Source: Actinomadura roseirufa (GTDB taxonomy: Bacteria; Actinomycetota; Actinomycetes; Streptosporangiales; Streptosporangiaceae). From it: 37,628 nt of DNA. The notes below the pieces were generated by a model that had not been told where the DNA came from, ran no database searches, and saw only the letters and a program-made list of their open reading frames with translations. Below are positions 15,383 through 23,785 of the stretch, piece by piece. Every line of letters starts with the position of its first letter. The first letter of the stretch is position 1. The translations under genes and the position numbers were made by a program. Location of the stretch: positions 1 through 37,628 of the forward strand of contig NZ_CAACVB010000055.1 in the NCBI RefSeq assembly GCF_900659635.1, written 5' to 3'.

Positions 15383-16147
15383 ATGCACATCACCCGCACG
15401 CCCGCCACCGCCGTCGCCGCCCCGTCCGAGTGGGTCACCGGCAAGGTGTGGATCACACCGGTCGCCGAACCCCCGGAACCTTCACGGACTCGCATCGACA
15501 GCGTCCGCTTCGCTCCCGGCGCACGAACCGTCTGGCACCGCCACCCGCTGGGACAGGTGCTCGTCGTCACCGAGGGCACCGGGCGTGTGCAGCGCCGCGG
15601 CGGCCCGGTCGAGACGGTCCAGGTCGGCGACACCGTCCAGATCGCTCCTGGCGAATGGCACTGGCACGGCGCCGCCCCCGCCGCCGCCATGACCCATCTG
15701 GCCATTGAGCCCGTCCCGGACGACGGCGCCGCTCCCGAGGCCGGGGAGCCGGTCACCGACGCCGAGTACGACGAGGCCGGAGCGGCGGACGTCCCGCCCA
15801 TCACCCGGACCGTCCTGCTCGACCAACTCCTAGCGGCGCCCCGGGACACCCACCGGGTCGAGATCCGGCGCATCACCATCGCGCCCGGCCACGCCGCCGG
15901 GGTGCATGTCCACAACGGCCCGGTGTTCGGCAGCGTCGAGAGCGGGTCGGTGGTCTATCAGATCGAAGGCCGGACGGCCTCCGTGCTCGGACCCGGGGAC
16001 GTGTTCTACGAGCCCGAGGCCACCCGAATCGCGCGCTTCGACCCCCAGGACGAGGGCGTCACCTTCCTCGGCTACTTCCTGCTCTCCGCCGGCCAGGCAG
16101 CCGAGATCGAGTTCCCCGGGGCTCAGGGGAGGATCGCGTCGACGTAG
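15383..16147 (+). CDS. Double-cupin protein
   Basis: A 254-residue bicupin, probably a small cytoplasmic metal enzyme. The first cupin has TVWHRHPLGQVLVVTEGTGR and APGEWHWHGAAP, and the second has HAAGVHVHNGPVFGSVESGS and LGPGDVFYEPE. Metal-binding His residues are visible in both: HRH and WHWH in the first, HVHNG in the second. The first cupin resembles the single-cupin hydroxynitrile lyase/quercetinase-like group (TGKVWITP, then ARTVWHRHP), but the reaction cannot be assigned. ATG 15383 follows AGGACGAC. It overlaps the convergent SDR gene by 25 bases at the 3' end. Confidence 0.75.
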   Translation: MHITRTPATAVAAPSEWVTGKVWITPVAEPPEPSRTRIDSVRFAPGARTVWHRHPLGQVLVVTEGTGRVQRRGGPVETVQVGDTVQIAPGEWHWHGAAPAAAMTHLAIEPVPDDGAAPEAGEPVTDAEYDEAGAADVPPITRTVLLDQLLAAPRDTHRVEIRRITIAPGHAAGVHVHNGPVFGSVESGSVVYQIEGRTASVLGPGDVFYEPEATRIARFDPQDEGVTFLGYFLLSAGQAAEIEFPGAQGRIAST

Positions 16148-16917
16148 CCGCCGTCGACGCGCACCGCGGCGCCCGTGGTGGCCGAGGCGTGCGCCGAGCC
16201 GAGGTAGACGACCATGTTGGCGATCTCCTCCGGCTCGATGAGCCGCCGGAGCAGGGAGTTCGGACGGTACTCGGCGATGAAGCGGCGCTGCGCCTCCTCC
16301 CAGGGCAGGTCGTCCCCCACCAGCTCGGCGACGAAGTCCTCCACGCCGCCCGTATGGGTCGGACCCGCCAGGACGGTGTTGACCGTGACGCCCGTACCGG
16401 CGACGGCCTTGGCATAGCCCCGCGAGACGGCGAGCAGCGCCGTCTTCGACACGCCGTAGTGCACCATCTCCTCGGGGGTCACCACGGCCGAGTCGCTGGC
16501 GATGAACTGCACCCGTCCCCAGCCACGTTCGGTCATTCCCGGCAGGTAGAGGCGGGCGAGCCGCACCCCGGACAGCACGTTGACCTCGAAGTAGCGCCGC
16601 CACTCGTCGTCGTCGATGTCGAGGACGGGCCGCGCCTCGAAGATGCCGAGGTTGTTCACCAGGATGTCGACGGCGGGCACCTGGCCGCGCAGCGCCTCGG
16701 CGCCCTCCGCCGTGGCGACGTCGGCCGCCACTCCCCGCAGATCCGCGTCCGGTATCTCCGAGCGCAGCGCCCGCAGCGTGTCGGCGACGCTCTTGTCCGA
16801 CCGCCCGTTGACGACGGTGGTCGCTCCGGCCCGTGCCAGCCCGGCGGCGATGGCGCGGCCGATGCCCTTGGTGGAGCCGCTGACGAAGGCGGTCCGTCCG
16901 CTGAGATCGATGTCCAT
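16123..16917 (-). CDS. SDR-family oxidoreductase
   Basis: A 264-residue classical SDR. The cofactor motif is SGSTKGIGRAIA, and VVNGRSDKS follows the second strand, suggesting NADP(H). NNLG is present, then FIASDSAVVTPEEMVHYGVS with the catalytic Ser, Tyr and Lys (YGVSKTALLAVSRGYAKAVA), and VRVDGGYVDAI at the end. ATG 16917 gives the standard start MDIDLSGRTAFVSGSTKGIG. It converges on the cupin gene with a 25-base overlap of 3' ends, and begins 28 bases after the stop of the helicase-associated gene, so those two may be cotranscribed. The substrate is unknown. Confidence 0.85.
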   Translation of the reverse strand: MDIDLSGRTAFVSGSTKGIGRAIAAGLARAGATTVVNGRSDKSVADTLRALRSEIPDADLRGVAADVATAEGAEALRGQVPAVDILVNNLGIFEARPVLDIDDDEWRRYFEVNVLSGVRLARLYLPGMTERGWGRVQFIASDSAVVTPEEMVHYGVSKTALLAVSRGYAKAVAGTGVTVNTVLAGPTHTGGVEDFVAELVGDDLPWEEAQRRFIAEYRPNSLLRRLIEPEEIANMVVYLGSAHASATTGAAVRVDGGYVDAILP

Positions 16918-16945
16918 GCGCTGGTCATGCCCGTCCCGGCGCCGA

Positions 16946-18967
16946 TCAGCCGTCCACCGCTTCGACGGCCTGGACGCGGGTGAAGTAAAAGTTCCTCTCC
17001 TCGGGGTGTCCCGCTTCCGCGCTGCGCAGCTCGCAGATCGCCTTGAGGAGCTTCTTCTTCCTGTTGCCCATCCGCACCAGTTCGTAGGGAGGGCTGATGA
17101 TCCGCTCGGTCTCCACACCGCTCAGGTCGACGTAGGTGATCCGGACCCGGCTCTCCTCCACGATGGCCCGCGCGAAGCGATGGACCTCGTCGGATGTGAG
17201 CTCGCGGCACTCACTGGTGATGATCTTGAGCCACTGATCGAGGAGCGAGGGTTTGTGGAGCGGAGCCACAGGGCCGGACGGAACCGACCGGGGGCGACGA
17301 AGGGGACGCGGCTTGACGGGCGCACTCTTGCGCAGCCGTTCCGCGAGCGCGTCGAAGTCGGGCGGCGGCTCGTCTGAGGGCAGCGGGGGAAGCGGCGCGG
17401 GGAGGGGGTCCTCGACCAGCGGGTACCCGGCGTCGCGCAGCGCCGCGAACACCCTGTCGCGCGGACCGGTGGCGACGAGGACGCCGGGGGAGAGCAACCG
17501 CACGCCGAGGCCCTGAAGCGACGGGTGCAGGGCGGCACGCGTGAGCAGGTCGGTATCGGCGCTCTGGAAGACACAGGTGGCCGGCACCTCAAGGAGCCGG
17601 GGCGAGGGGACGTGGCCGGCCGCCACCATTTCGATCTTGTCGCGCAGCGACGGCGGGAGCGGCCCGGCGCTGATCGCGGTGAGGGCCGCCTCCACTCCGG
17701 CGGCGCTCAGACCCGAGTCCAGGGCACGCCGGAGACTCGCGTCGGTGATCTTCCAGACCCGTCCGTGCAGGCCGTCGGCGAACGCGTCGAGCGCCTCCGC
17801 CAGCCGCCTCGACGGCGTCCCCTGGACGGTCAACCTGAGGTCAGGGCCGATCGTCGCACGTTCGGAGAACGGCGACGGCACCCCGGACGCCTCCCGCATC
17901 AGACCGGCATGGTCGCCCTCGGCCAGGAGCGCGCCGAACGAGGAGAGCACCCCGTGCGCGACCAGGCCGAGCAGCACGGCCTCTTCCAGCAGTGCTCCGT
18001 GCGGCGGATCGCCGGAGTCATGATCACAGGCGAGCGGCCGATGCCAGTCGAGCGCCTTGGCGAGCCCCTCGGGCGTCCGAACACCCCGCCCTTCCGACAC
18101 CCACTCCCGCAGGACGGTCACGAGTTCGCGCCGCATCTGCACGCAGCCCTCACAGTCGGCCTTGGGGCTCAGGACGTTCAGCCGTCCGCCGTCGTCCGAT
18201 CGAGTGCGCGTCGGTGCGGACGGCAGCCTCCACCACGCGAACAGGAGCCGGACGGCCTGTTCACTCACCGGCAGCAACCGGAACGCTTCAACTGCCGGTG
18301 ACAAACGCATGTCCGTCCCGTCACTGACGAGTAGCCCGGCGTTGTGAGCGCAGGCCACCGCGAGGCGCGCGGACGCCTCGTTGTAAGCCGCCACCCTCGT
18401 CACCCGCTTGAGCGCTTGCACCTTCACCCCGGCCCTGAACACCTGCAACGGCTCCTGCTCGCATACATCGAGCATTCGCGACACGAGCCCGACGAACTCG
18501 CCGAGCCGCGCACCGGCGGCCAGCCTCACTCGCTCCTGATCGACCGGCATGGTCGGCAGTCGTGGCCCGTCCGGCTCGAACGGCGCCCTTCCCACCGCTC
18601 CGCCATGCGTGGTCCACCATTCGCGAAGCGTCTCGGCAATGTGCAGCGCTCCATCGTGGCCGGGCCACACGAGCGCGTGCCGCTCCAATGCCGCCAACGC
18701 CTCGTCGGGGTCGCCCAGACGCGCCGTGACCCTCACCTCGGTCGCGTCCTCCCCGAGCACCGCGACCGTCTCCACGACCTGAAGGCAGGGCCGCGTCAGC
18801 CGCTTGAGCGCCCGCTCCACCGACCGCCTCTCCTGGAGCCGCCCGGCGAGGTCGCCCCACCCGTCCGGCTCGCCCGGCCCGCAGACATCGGGCCGGGCCT
18901 TCAGCACCTCCGCTAACGCGTCCTGGTCGAGCGTGGCCAGCCAGCCCCGCAGCGGCGTCCCCGTCAT
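16946..18967 (-). CDS. Helicase-associated domain protein with WYL-like C-terminus
   Basis: A 673-residue cytoplasmic protein resembling the actinobacterial family annotated as helicase-associated or helicase C-terminal (Helicase_C_3, XPB-related). The N-terminus has LRGWLATLDQDALAEVLKAR and a helical region (ALKRLTRPCLQVVETVAVLG). The Helicase_C_3-like module is near residues 500-560: CVFQSADTDLLTRAALHP, GLGVRLLSPGVLVATGPRDR. The C-terminal WYL-like beta segment is VRITYVDLSGVETERIISPP. There is no Walker A or B, so it is not itself a motor. ATG 18967 is chosen because GGAGGAGAAGGG stands directly before it. Relatives often sit near an XPB-type helicase, which is not in this window. Function unclear, possibly DNA repair or regulation. 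Confidence 0.7.
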   Translation of the reverse strand: MTGTPLRGWLATLDQDALAEVLKARPDVCGPGEPDGWGDLAGRLQERRSVERALKRLTRPCLQVVETVAVLGEDATEVRVTARLGDPDEALAALERHALVWPGHDGALHIAETLREWWTTHGGAVGRAPFEPDGPRLPTMPVDQERVRLAAGARLGEFVGLVSRMLDVCEQEPLQVFRAGVKVQALKRVTRVAAYNEASARLAVACAHNAGLLVSDGTDMRLSPAVEAFRLLPVSEQAVRLLFAWWRLPSAPTRTRSDDGGRLNVLSPKADCEGCVQMRRELVTVLREWVSEGRGVRTPEGLAKALDWHRPLACDHDSGDPPHGALLEEAVLLGLVAHGVLSSFGALLAEGDHAGLMREASGVPSPFSERATIGPDLRLTVQGTPSRRLAEALDAFADGLHGRVWKITDASLRRALDSGLSAAGVEAALTAISAGPLPPSLRDKIEMVAAGHVPSPRLLEVPATCVFQSADTDLLTRAALHPSLQGLGVRLLSPGVLVATGPRDRVFAALRDAGYPLVEDPLPAPLPPLPSDEPPPDFDALAERLRKSAPVKPRPLRRPRSVPSGPVAPLHKPSLLDQWLKIITSECRELTSDEVHRFARAIVEESRVRITYVDLSGVETERIISPPYELVRMGNRKKKLLKAICELRSAEAGHPEERNFYFTRVQAVEAVDG

Positions 18968-19077
18968 GCCCTTCTCCTCCGTGAACAACCGGACTCGGAA
19001 AGTAGACGAAGCCCACCCAAGCGCAAATGCCGCAGCAAATCCAAGAAATGCGTCTTACCGGTCTACCGCGCCCTTGA

Positions 19078-19488
19078 TCAGGTCACGCACACGCCCTCGT
19101 GGGGGTTCTGGAACTCGGCGGCGTTCTCCACCATGCGCCGATAGTCGGGACATTGGGTGAAGTCGTCCGCACCGCACTCCATGAGGTGCTCGATCAGCCT
19201 CTTGGACGCCGACAGCTCCGCCAGCCGCCGCTCCAGTTCCGCGTGCTGCCGCTCCAGGAGCGCCCGGCGCTCGCCTCGGCCGGCCGCGTCGAGCACCGCG
19301 CGGATCTGCTCCAGGCTCATCCCGCCCGCCTTGGCGCGGATGATCGTCATGACCCGGACGACGTGGTCGCGGGTGTAGCGGCGGCGTCCGTTCACCCTGG
19401 CGGCCGGGGTCAGCAGCCCCACCGACTCCCAGTGGCGGAGCACGTGCGGCGCGAGATCGAACCGCTCGGCGAGCTCTCCGATCCGCAT
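19078..19488 (-). CDS. MerR-family transcriptional regulator
   Basis: A 136-residue MerR protein. MRIGELAERFDLAPHVLRHW and ESVGLLTPAARVNGRRRYTR form the winged helix; a coiled-coil dimer helix follows (GERRALLERQHAELERRLAE). The C-terminal effector region has three Cys residues (MECGADDFTQCPDYRR and GVCVT), which could sense thiol, redox or metal signals. ATG 19488 is chosen because the promoter below would start RNA near 19504; an ATG at 19506 would lie upstream of that. It diverges from the flavoprotein-exporter pair and probably controls it through the shared MerR-type promoter. Confidence 0.85.
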   Translation of the reverse strand: MRIGELAERFDLAPHVLRHWESVGLLTPAARVNGRRRYTRDHVVRVMTIIRAKAGGMSLEQIRAVLDAAGRGERRALLERQHAELERRLAELSASKRLIEHLMECGADDFTQCPDYRRMVENAAEFQNPHEGVCVT

Positions 19489-19510
19489 CGAGTCGCTTGA
19501 CTTCATGTTG

Positions 19511-19541
19511 ACATTAACTTGCAGAATCGCCTGCGAGTCAA
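19511..19541 (-). promoter_or_regulatory. MerR-type promoter with operator in a 19-bp spacer
   Basis: On the minus strand TTGACT (19541-19536) and TAATGT (19516-19511) are separated by 19 bases, the long spacer known for MerR-regulated promoters. ACTTGCAG (19517-19524) and CTGCGAGT (19531-19538) form a 7 of 8 inverted repeat between them. On the plus strand TTGACA (19508-19513) could serve the flavoprotein gene, but I see no good -10 for it. A wider GCTTGACT...AGTCAAGC pair (19495-19502 and 19536-19543) also frames the site. Confidence 0.65.
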
Positions 19542-19566
19542 GCAACGACCACTCGCGGAGGCGAAC

Positions 19567-20511
19567 ATGTTCGACGCTGTCATCGTCGGCGGCGGCCCGG
19601 CCGGCATGGCCGCCGCTCTCACCCTGGGCAGGGCCCACCGCACGGCGCTCCTGCTCGACGCGGGCGAGGGCCGCAACGCCTCGGCCGAAGCGGTGCACAA
19701 CTTCCTGACCAGGGACGGCACGCCGCCCGCCGACCTGCGCGCGCTCGGTCGCGAGGAACTGGCCCGCTACCCGTCGGTCCAGGTGCGCGCCGAGACGGTC
19801 ATCGACGTCAAGGGCGCGGCCGACGGCGGCTTCCACCTCGACCTGTCCGACGGCGGGACGGCCGGTGCGCGGCGGCTGCTGCTGGCCACCGGGCTGGCCG
19901 ATGACCTGCCCGAACCCCGCGGCGTCGAGGCGCTGTGGGGACGGTCCGCCTTCCACTGCCCCTACTGCCACGGCTACGAGTGCACCGGCAAGCGGGTCGC
20001 GGTGATCGGCGCGGCACCGGCCCGGGTACGGCTGGCACTGCAGCTGAGCCGGTTCGCGGCCGACGTCGCGCTCTGCACCGGCGGCGAGCCGCTCGACCCG
20101 CCGTCCCGGGCGACGCTGGAGGCGAACGGCGTCACCGTGCGCCGCGAGCCCATCGCCCGGCTGGAGGCCACGGGCGACCGGCTGGAGCAGATCGTTTTCG
20201 CGGAGGGCGAGCCACTGGACAGGGACGCGATGTTCGTCGTGAACGTCCCGCGTCAGCGCTCCGACCTGGCCGAACGCCTCGGCTGCACGTCCTTCGCGGA
20301 CGCGTCCGTCGAAGTGGACGAATTCGGCCGGACCAGCGTCGCGGGCGTCTTCGCCGCCGGTGACATGGCGCGCCGGGCCACGGTGCCGATGCCCCTGTCG
20401 GCGGTGATCGCCGCCGCGGCCAGTGGCACCGTCGCGGGCGCGGTCATCGACCAGGACCTGCTCTGCGACGACTTCGACCTGCCCAACCCGTTCGCACCGG
20501 CGAAGGGCTGA
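19567..20511 (+). CDS. Thioredoxin-reductase-like FAD/NAD(P) oxidoreductase
   Basis: A 314-residue flavoprotein with the FAD motif VIVGGGPAGMAAAL at the start, LLATGLADD, the active-site CPYC in AFHCPYCHGYECTG, a second Rossmann motif degenerated to VIGAAPARV, and a C-terminal GVFAAGDMAR. The CPYC pair fits a thioredoxin-reductase-like enzyme, but members with this CPYCHG motif often act on small disulfides or as stand-alone reductases. The degenerate NAD(P)H motif (normally GxGxxG) is odd and may mean a changed electron donor. The ATG at 19567 follows GGAGG. It is 5 bases upstream of the exporter and divergent from MerR, so a MerR-controlled redox-plus-export unit is likely. Confidence 0.8.
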   Translation: MFDAVIVGGGPAGMAAALTLGRAHRTALLLDAGEGRNASAEAVHNFLTRDGTPPADLRALGREELARYPSVQVRAETVIDVKGAADGGFHLDLSDGGTAGARRLLLATGLADDLPEPRGVEALWGRSAFHCPYCHGYECTGKRVAVIGAAPARVRLALQLSRFAADVALCTGGEPLDPPSRATLEANGVTVRREPIARLEATGDRLEQIVFAEGEPLDRDAMFVVNVPRQRSDLAERLGCTSFADASVEVDEFGRTSVAGVFAAGDMARRATVPMPLSAVIAAAASGTVAGAVIDQDLLCDDFDLPNPFAPAKG

Positions 20512-20516
20512 GCACC

Positions 20517-21956
20517 ATGTCGACCGAAACGACCGAGACCATCGCGGACGCCCCGTCCAGGACGAGCAACGTCCCGCTCGCCACGGCCGGTCTCCTGATC
20601 GGCATGCTGCTGTCGGTCCTCGACCAGACGGTGGTGGCCATCGCGCTGCCCGACATCGCCGCCGACCTGGGCGGCATGGACGACATCAGCTGGATCATCA
20701 CCGCCTACGTGCTGGCCTCCACCGCCACCGGCGCGCTGTACGGCCGCGTCAGCGACCGGTTCGGACGGCGCGCCGTGTTCGTCACCGCGGTCGCCGGCTT
20801 CGTCGCCGGCTCGGCGCTGTGCGGCGCCGCGCGGACGATGCCCCAGCTGATCGCCGCCCGGACCCTGCAGGGCATCGGCGCCGGCGCGCTGTTCGTCCTG
20901 CCCACGATCGCGCTGTCCGAGCTGTACCCGCGGCGCCTCCGCAGCCGGATCCAGGGCTTCACCGGCGGCGTCTTCGCCCTGGCCAGCGTGGGCGGCCCAC
21001 TCGCCGGCGGCGCGATCACCGACGCCTGGGGCTGGCGCTGGATCTTCTACGTCAACCTGCCCCTCGGCCTGCTCAGCGTGGTCCTGACCACGCTCGCGCT
21101 GCGGCTGCCCACGCCCAGCGCTGGCGGCGGGATCGACGTGGTGGGGGCCGTGCTCCTCGCGGCCACCACAGTGGACCTGCTGCTGGTCGCCGAATGGGGC
21201 GGCCGCACCCACCCGTGGACCTCCGGCGTGATCCTCGCGCTGATCGCGTCCTTCGCCCTCCTGCTGATGCTGTTCGTCTGGTGGGAATCGCGCGCGGCCG
21301 ACCCGCTGCTCCCGCTCCGCCTGTTCACCGACCCCGCGCTGCGCGTCGTCCTGCCCGCCACCGCGCTGCTCGGCGCGCTGCTCGGCGGCTCGATCGTCTA
21401 CCTGCCCACCTATCTGCAGGCCGCCTACGACATGGGGGCGACCGAGGCCGGTCTCGCGCTCAACCCGTACGTCCTCACCTTCATGGCGGTGTCCGCGTTG
21501 GCCGGCGCGCGCATCGCCGCCGCCGGCCGGTTCCGCCCCTACATGATCGCCGGGGCGATGGTCGTGGTGCTGGGGTTCGCCCTGCTGAGCCGGATCGACC
21601 CCGGTACCCCCTACGCCCTGCTCGCCGTGGAACTCGCCGTCCTGGGCGCCGGCTTCGGGCTCCTGATGCAGAACCTGGTGGTCATCGCGCAGAACGCGGC
21701 CTCCCCGGCGGACCTGGCCGCCACCACCTCCTCCACGGTGTCCGTCCGCGGCCTCGGCCTCTCGCTCGGCGTCGCGATCTTCGGTACCCTCCTGGCCCGC
21801 GAACTGCAGGGCCACGCCCCAAGCCCCCGGACGACCGCCACCGCCATCCCCGACGTCCTCGTCTGGGGCGTCCCCACCGCCATCGCCCTGGTAGCACTGA
21901 TGGCCATACTCCCCCGCACGGTCGACCAGCCCACACAGGTGAAGTCCACCGTGTAA
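20517..21956 (+). CDS. DHA2-family MFS multidrug exporter
   Basis: A 479-residue 14-helix-type drug:H+ antiporter (EmrB/QacA group) in the inner membrane. It has LSVLDQTVVAIALPDIAADL (motif D1), GRVSDRFGRRAVF (motif A), LQGIGAGALFVLP (motif B-like), and LPLGLLSVVLTTLALRL. Hydrophobic segments run through to LVWGVPTAIALVALMAI near the end. It begins 5 bases after the flavoprotein stop, so the pair is one operon under the divergent MerR. The family pumps cationic or amphipathic drugs and some antibiotics; the substrate here is unknown. No terminator is evident in the 114 bases before the small frame ending at 22071. Confidence 0.88.
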   Translation: MSTETTETIADAPSRTSNVPLATAGLLIGMLLSVLDQTVVAIALPDIAADLGGMDDISWIITAYVLASTATGALYGRVSDRFGRRAVFVTAVAGFVAGSALCGAARTMPQLIAARTLQGIGAGALFVLPTIALSELYPRRLRSRIQGFTGGVFALASVGGPLAGGAITDAWGWRWIFYVNLPLGLLSVVLTTLALRLPTPSAGGGIDVVGAVLLAATTVDLLLVAEWGGRTHPWTSGVILALIASFALLLMLFVWWESRAADPLLPLRLFTDPALRVVLPATALLGALLGGSIVYLPTYLQAAYDMGATEAGLALNPYVLTFMAVSALAGARIAAAGRFRPYMIAGAMVVVLGFALLSRIDPGTPYALLAVELAVLGAGFGLLMQNLVVIAQNAASPADLAATTSSTVSVRGLGLSLGVAIFGTLLARELQGHAPSPRTTATAIPDVLVWGVPTAIALVALMAILPRTVDQPTQVKSTV

Positions 21957-22070
21957 GCAGCCAGGCGACCACGGCCTGACCTACGTCCCGTCACCGACGC
22001 ACCGCCCAGCCGCCTCGTCCTTGCCTAGAACAAGCAGGACCGCCACGACCCGAAGCCGAGCCCGGACGTC

Positions 22071-22172
22071 TCAGTTGTCGCCGACGATCGTCACCCGGAT
22101 CACCACGCTGTCGTTGAAAGAGCCGGGGACGACCCCACTCGACGACGAGTCGGCTGGTGGGGGTGGCTTCAC
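22071..22172 (-). CDS. Possible 33-residue protein coupled to the DHFR-like gene
   Basis: GTG at 22172 overlaps the TGA of the DHFR-like gene as GTGA. The frame reads KPPPPADSSSSGVVPGSFND (first part) and then SVVIRVTIVGDN before TGA. The Pro/Ser-rich start and a single beta-like strand look like the tail of a larger secreted protein, so it could be a relic rather than a gene. The overlap is the only positive evidence of translation. Confidence 0.25.
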   Translation of the reverse strand: MKPPPPADSSSSGVVPGSFNDSVVIRVTIVGDN

Positions 22173-22813
22173 GTGTTTTGGGGTGCGCCGCGATCGGGGG
22201 CGGTCATGTCGCCTGTTTCGGGGGTGCCGTCGGCGAGGCCGTAGCGCAGGTGCACGGTGCCCTTCGGGCCGGCGGCGGGCGGTTCGAGGAGGGTGACGTT
22301 CGTGGGCACCTCGCCGCCGTCGAACACCTTTTTCCCGACGCCGAGCACGATCGGGTGGACCCAGAGGTCGAGCCGGTCGAAGAGCTTCTCGCGCAGGAGG
22401 CTCTGCACCAGGTTCAGGCTCCCCACGACCTTGATGTGCTCGTGCCGGTCACGGATCTCGCGCACCGCCCCGGCCAGATCCGGGCCGAGTTGCGTGGACC
22501 CGGCCCACGACAGGTCGGGTCGGCCGCGGGAGGCCACGTACTTCGGGACGCGGTTGAAGAGCGTGGCGATCTCGTTGTCCTCGCCGCCCTCCTGGTGCGG
22601 CCAGTAGGCGGCGAAGATGTCATAGGTCCGCCGGCCGAGCAGGAGGGCGTCCGTGCCCTCGTACGCGGCGCCGACCTGCGCCCCGGTGACCTCGTCCAGC
22701 AGCGGCGCCTGCCAGCCGCCGAACGGGAACCCCACCGGGTCCTCGTCGGGGCCGCCGGGCGACTGCCCGACGAGGTCGAGGGTCGCGAACAGCTCGATGT
22801 GGATGAGGCCCAT
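22169..22813 (-). CDS. Dihydrofolate reductase-like (RibD C-terminal) protein
   Basis: A 214-residue member of the DHFR/RibD-C family of small NADPH-binding reductases. Signatures are IHIELFATLDLVGQSPGGPD, DALLLGRRTYDIFAAYWPHQ, VPKYVASRG, HIKVVGSLNLVQSLLREKLF and DLWVHPIVLGVGKKVF. The true substrate of this common actinobacterial group is usually unknown, and it is not a drug-target FolA. ATG 22813 follows AAGGGAG. Across the shared 240-base region lies a TetR gene in the opposite direction, so control by that regulator is possible, though the operator found there sits close to the TetR start. Confidence 0.85.
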   Translation of the reverse strand: MGLIHIELFATLDLVGQSPGGPDEDPVGFPFGGWQAPLLDEVTGAQVGAAYEGTDALLLGRRTYDIFAAYWPHQEGGEDNEIATLFNRVPKYVASRGRPDLSWAGSTQLGPDLAGAVREIRDRHEHIKVVGSLNLVQSLLREKLFDRLDLWVHPIVLGVGKKVFDGGEVPTNVTLLEPPAAGPKGTVHLRYGLADGTPETGDMTAPDRGAPQNT

Positions 22814-23018
22814 GCCTTACTCCCTTTGAGATGGTCGTCTCGGTCGGGAGGTGGACCCGTCGGCACCGGCGAAGTCATCGCCGGGACGCCGTGCCGGTAC
22901 TCCCCACACACAATAGATCACACTCCGTGTCCGAACGGGTGGCCGCCCTGCTTTCGGTGTCACCATGAGCGCCGCCCACGCAGGGGTCATGGGAGTGGGG
23001 AGGGGAAGGCTTCTCAAC

Positions 23019-23040
23019 AGTGCTCACAATTTTGAGCGCT
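23019..23040. promoter_or_regulatory. TetR operator, AGTGCTCA inverted repeat
   Basis: AGTGCTCA, 6 bases, then TGAGCGCT: 7 of 8 positions match as an inverted repeat. TATAGT (23042-23047) follows directly and is a good -10 for the GTG at 23054, so a bound repressor would block its own promoter. The same AGTGCTCA half-site recurs at 24243-24250 before the epimerase-like gene. Confidence 0.6.
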
Positions 23041-23053
23041 GTATAGTCAAAAC

Positions 23054-23785
23054 GTGCAGAAGACACCGACACGACGGGAGCGAGTCCGGGCGCAGACGAT
23101 CCGCGAGATCAAGGTGCTGGCGCTCAAGCAGATGGCCGCCGAGGGTCCGGCCGCGATCTCGTTGCGCAAGATCGCTCGCGACATGGGGATGACGTCGGGT
23201 GCCCTTTACAGCTACTACGACACCCGCGACGACCTGCTCACCGCGCTGATCGCCGATGTCTACGGTTCCCTCGCCGACGTGCTGGCGGCCGCCCGCGACA
23301 GCGTGCCCGCGAGCGACCCCGCCGGGCGGATGATGGCCTACGCGCGGGCCTACCGGCAATGGGCCATCACTCACCCCGACGAGTTCCGGCTTCTGTACGG
23401 CGATCCGGCCCCGGGTTACCAGGTGCCCGAGGGCGGGCCCGCCGCGGAGGCCGAACACCGGGCGTGCGGGGTGCTCGCGGGTCTGGTCGTCGACTTCGGG
23501 GCCGGTACCCGCCCGGCCGCCGCCCCGCCGGACGGTGCGAGCCGAACGGGCGACACGCACCAGTGGGACGACTTCTACCCGCGTTTCGCCGAGGGCCTCC
23601 GCAGATCGTTCCCCGGGCTGTCCGCCGAGACGGCCGGGCTGGCACTGCGCGTGTGGGGCCGGATGCACGGCCTGGTCTCCCTGGAGGTCTACGGCCATCT
23701 GAGGACCCAGACCCACGACCCGGCCAAGCTCTACAACATCGAGATGGCCGACCTGGTCGGGTCACTGGAACGCGCGGCGAACTAG
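23054..23785 (+). CDS. TetR-family regulator
   Basis: A 243-residue repressor: helix-turn-helix RREIRVRAQTIREI-like region (actual reading RRERVRAQTIREIKVLALKQ), then ISLRKIARDMGMTSGALYSY and YDTRDDLLTALIADVYGSLA. The ligand domain has AITHPDEFRLLYGDPAPGYQ, typical of a TetR subgroup with the C-terminal domain TetR_C_33-like. The start is GTG at 23054, 7 bases after TATAGT, so it is probably leaderless. Its own operator overlaps the promoter. It stands between a DHFR-like gene (divergent) and, 582 bases on, an epimerase-like gene whose promoter carries the same half-site. Confidence 0.85.
   Translation: MQKTPTRRERVRAQTIREIKVLALKQMAAEGPAAISLRKIARDMGMTSGALYSYYDTRDDLLTALIADVYGSLADVLAAARDSVPASDPAGRMMAYARAYRQWAITHPDEFRLLYGDPAPGYQVPEGGPAAEAEHRACGVLAGLVVDFGAGTRPAAAPPDGASRTGDTHQWDDFYPRFAEGLRRSFPGLSAETAGLALRVWGRMHGLVSLEVYGHLRTQTHDPAKLYNIEMADLVGSLERAAN

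Noticed and set aside
20253..21815. A 520-codon minus-strand frame opposite the DHA2 exporter
   Set aside because: Low-complexity Gly/Gln/Arg-rich composition and full overlap with a clear transporter; shadow frame.
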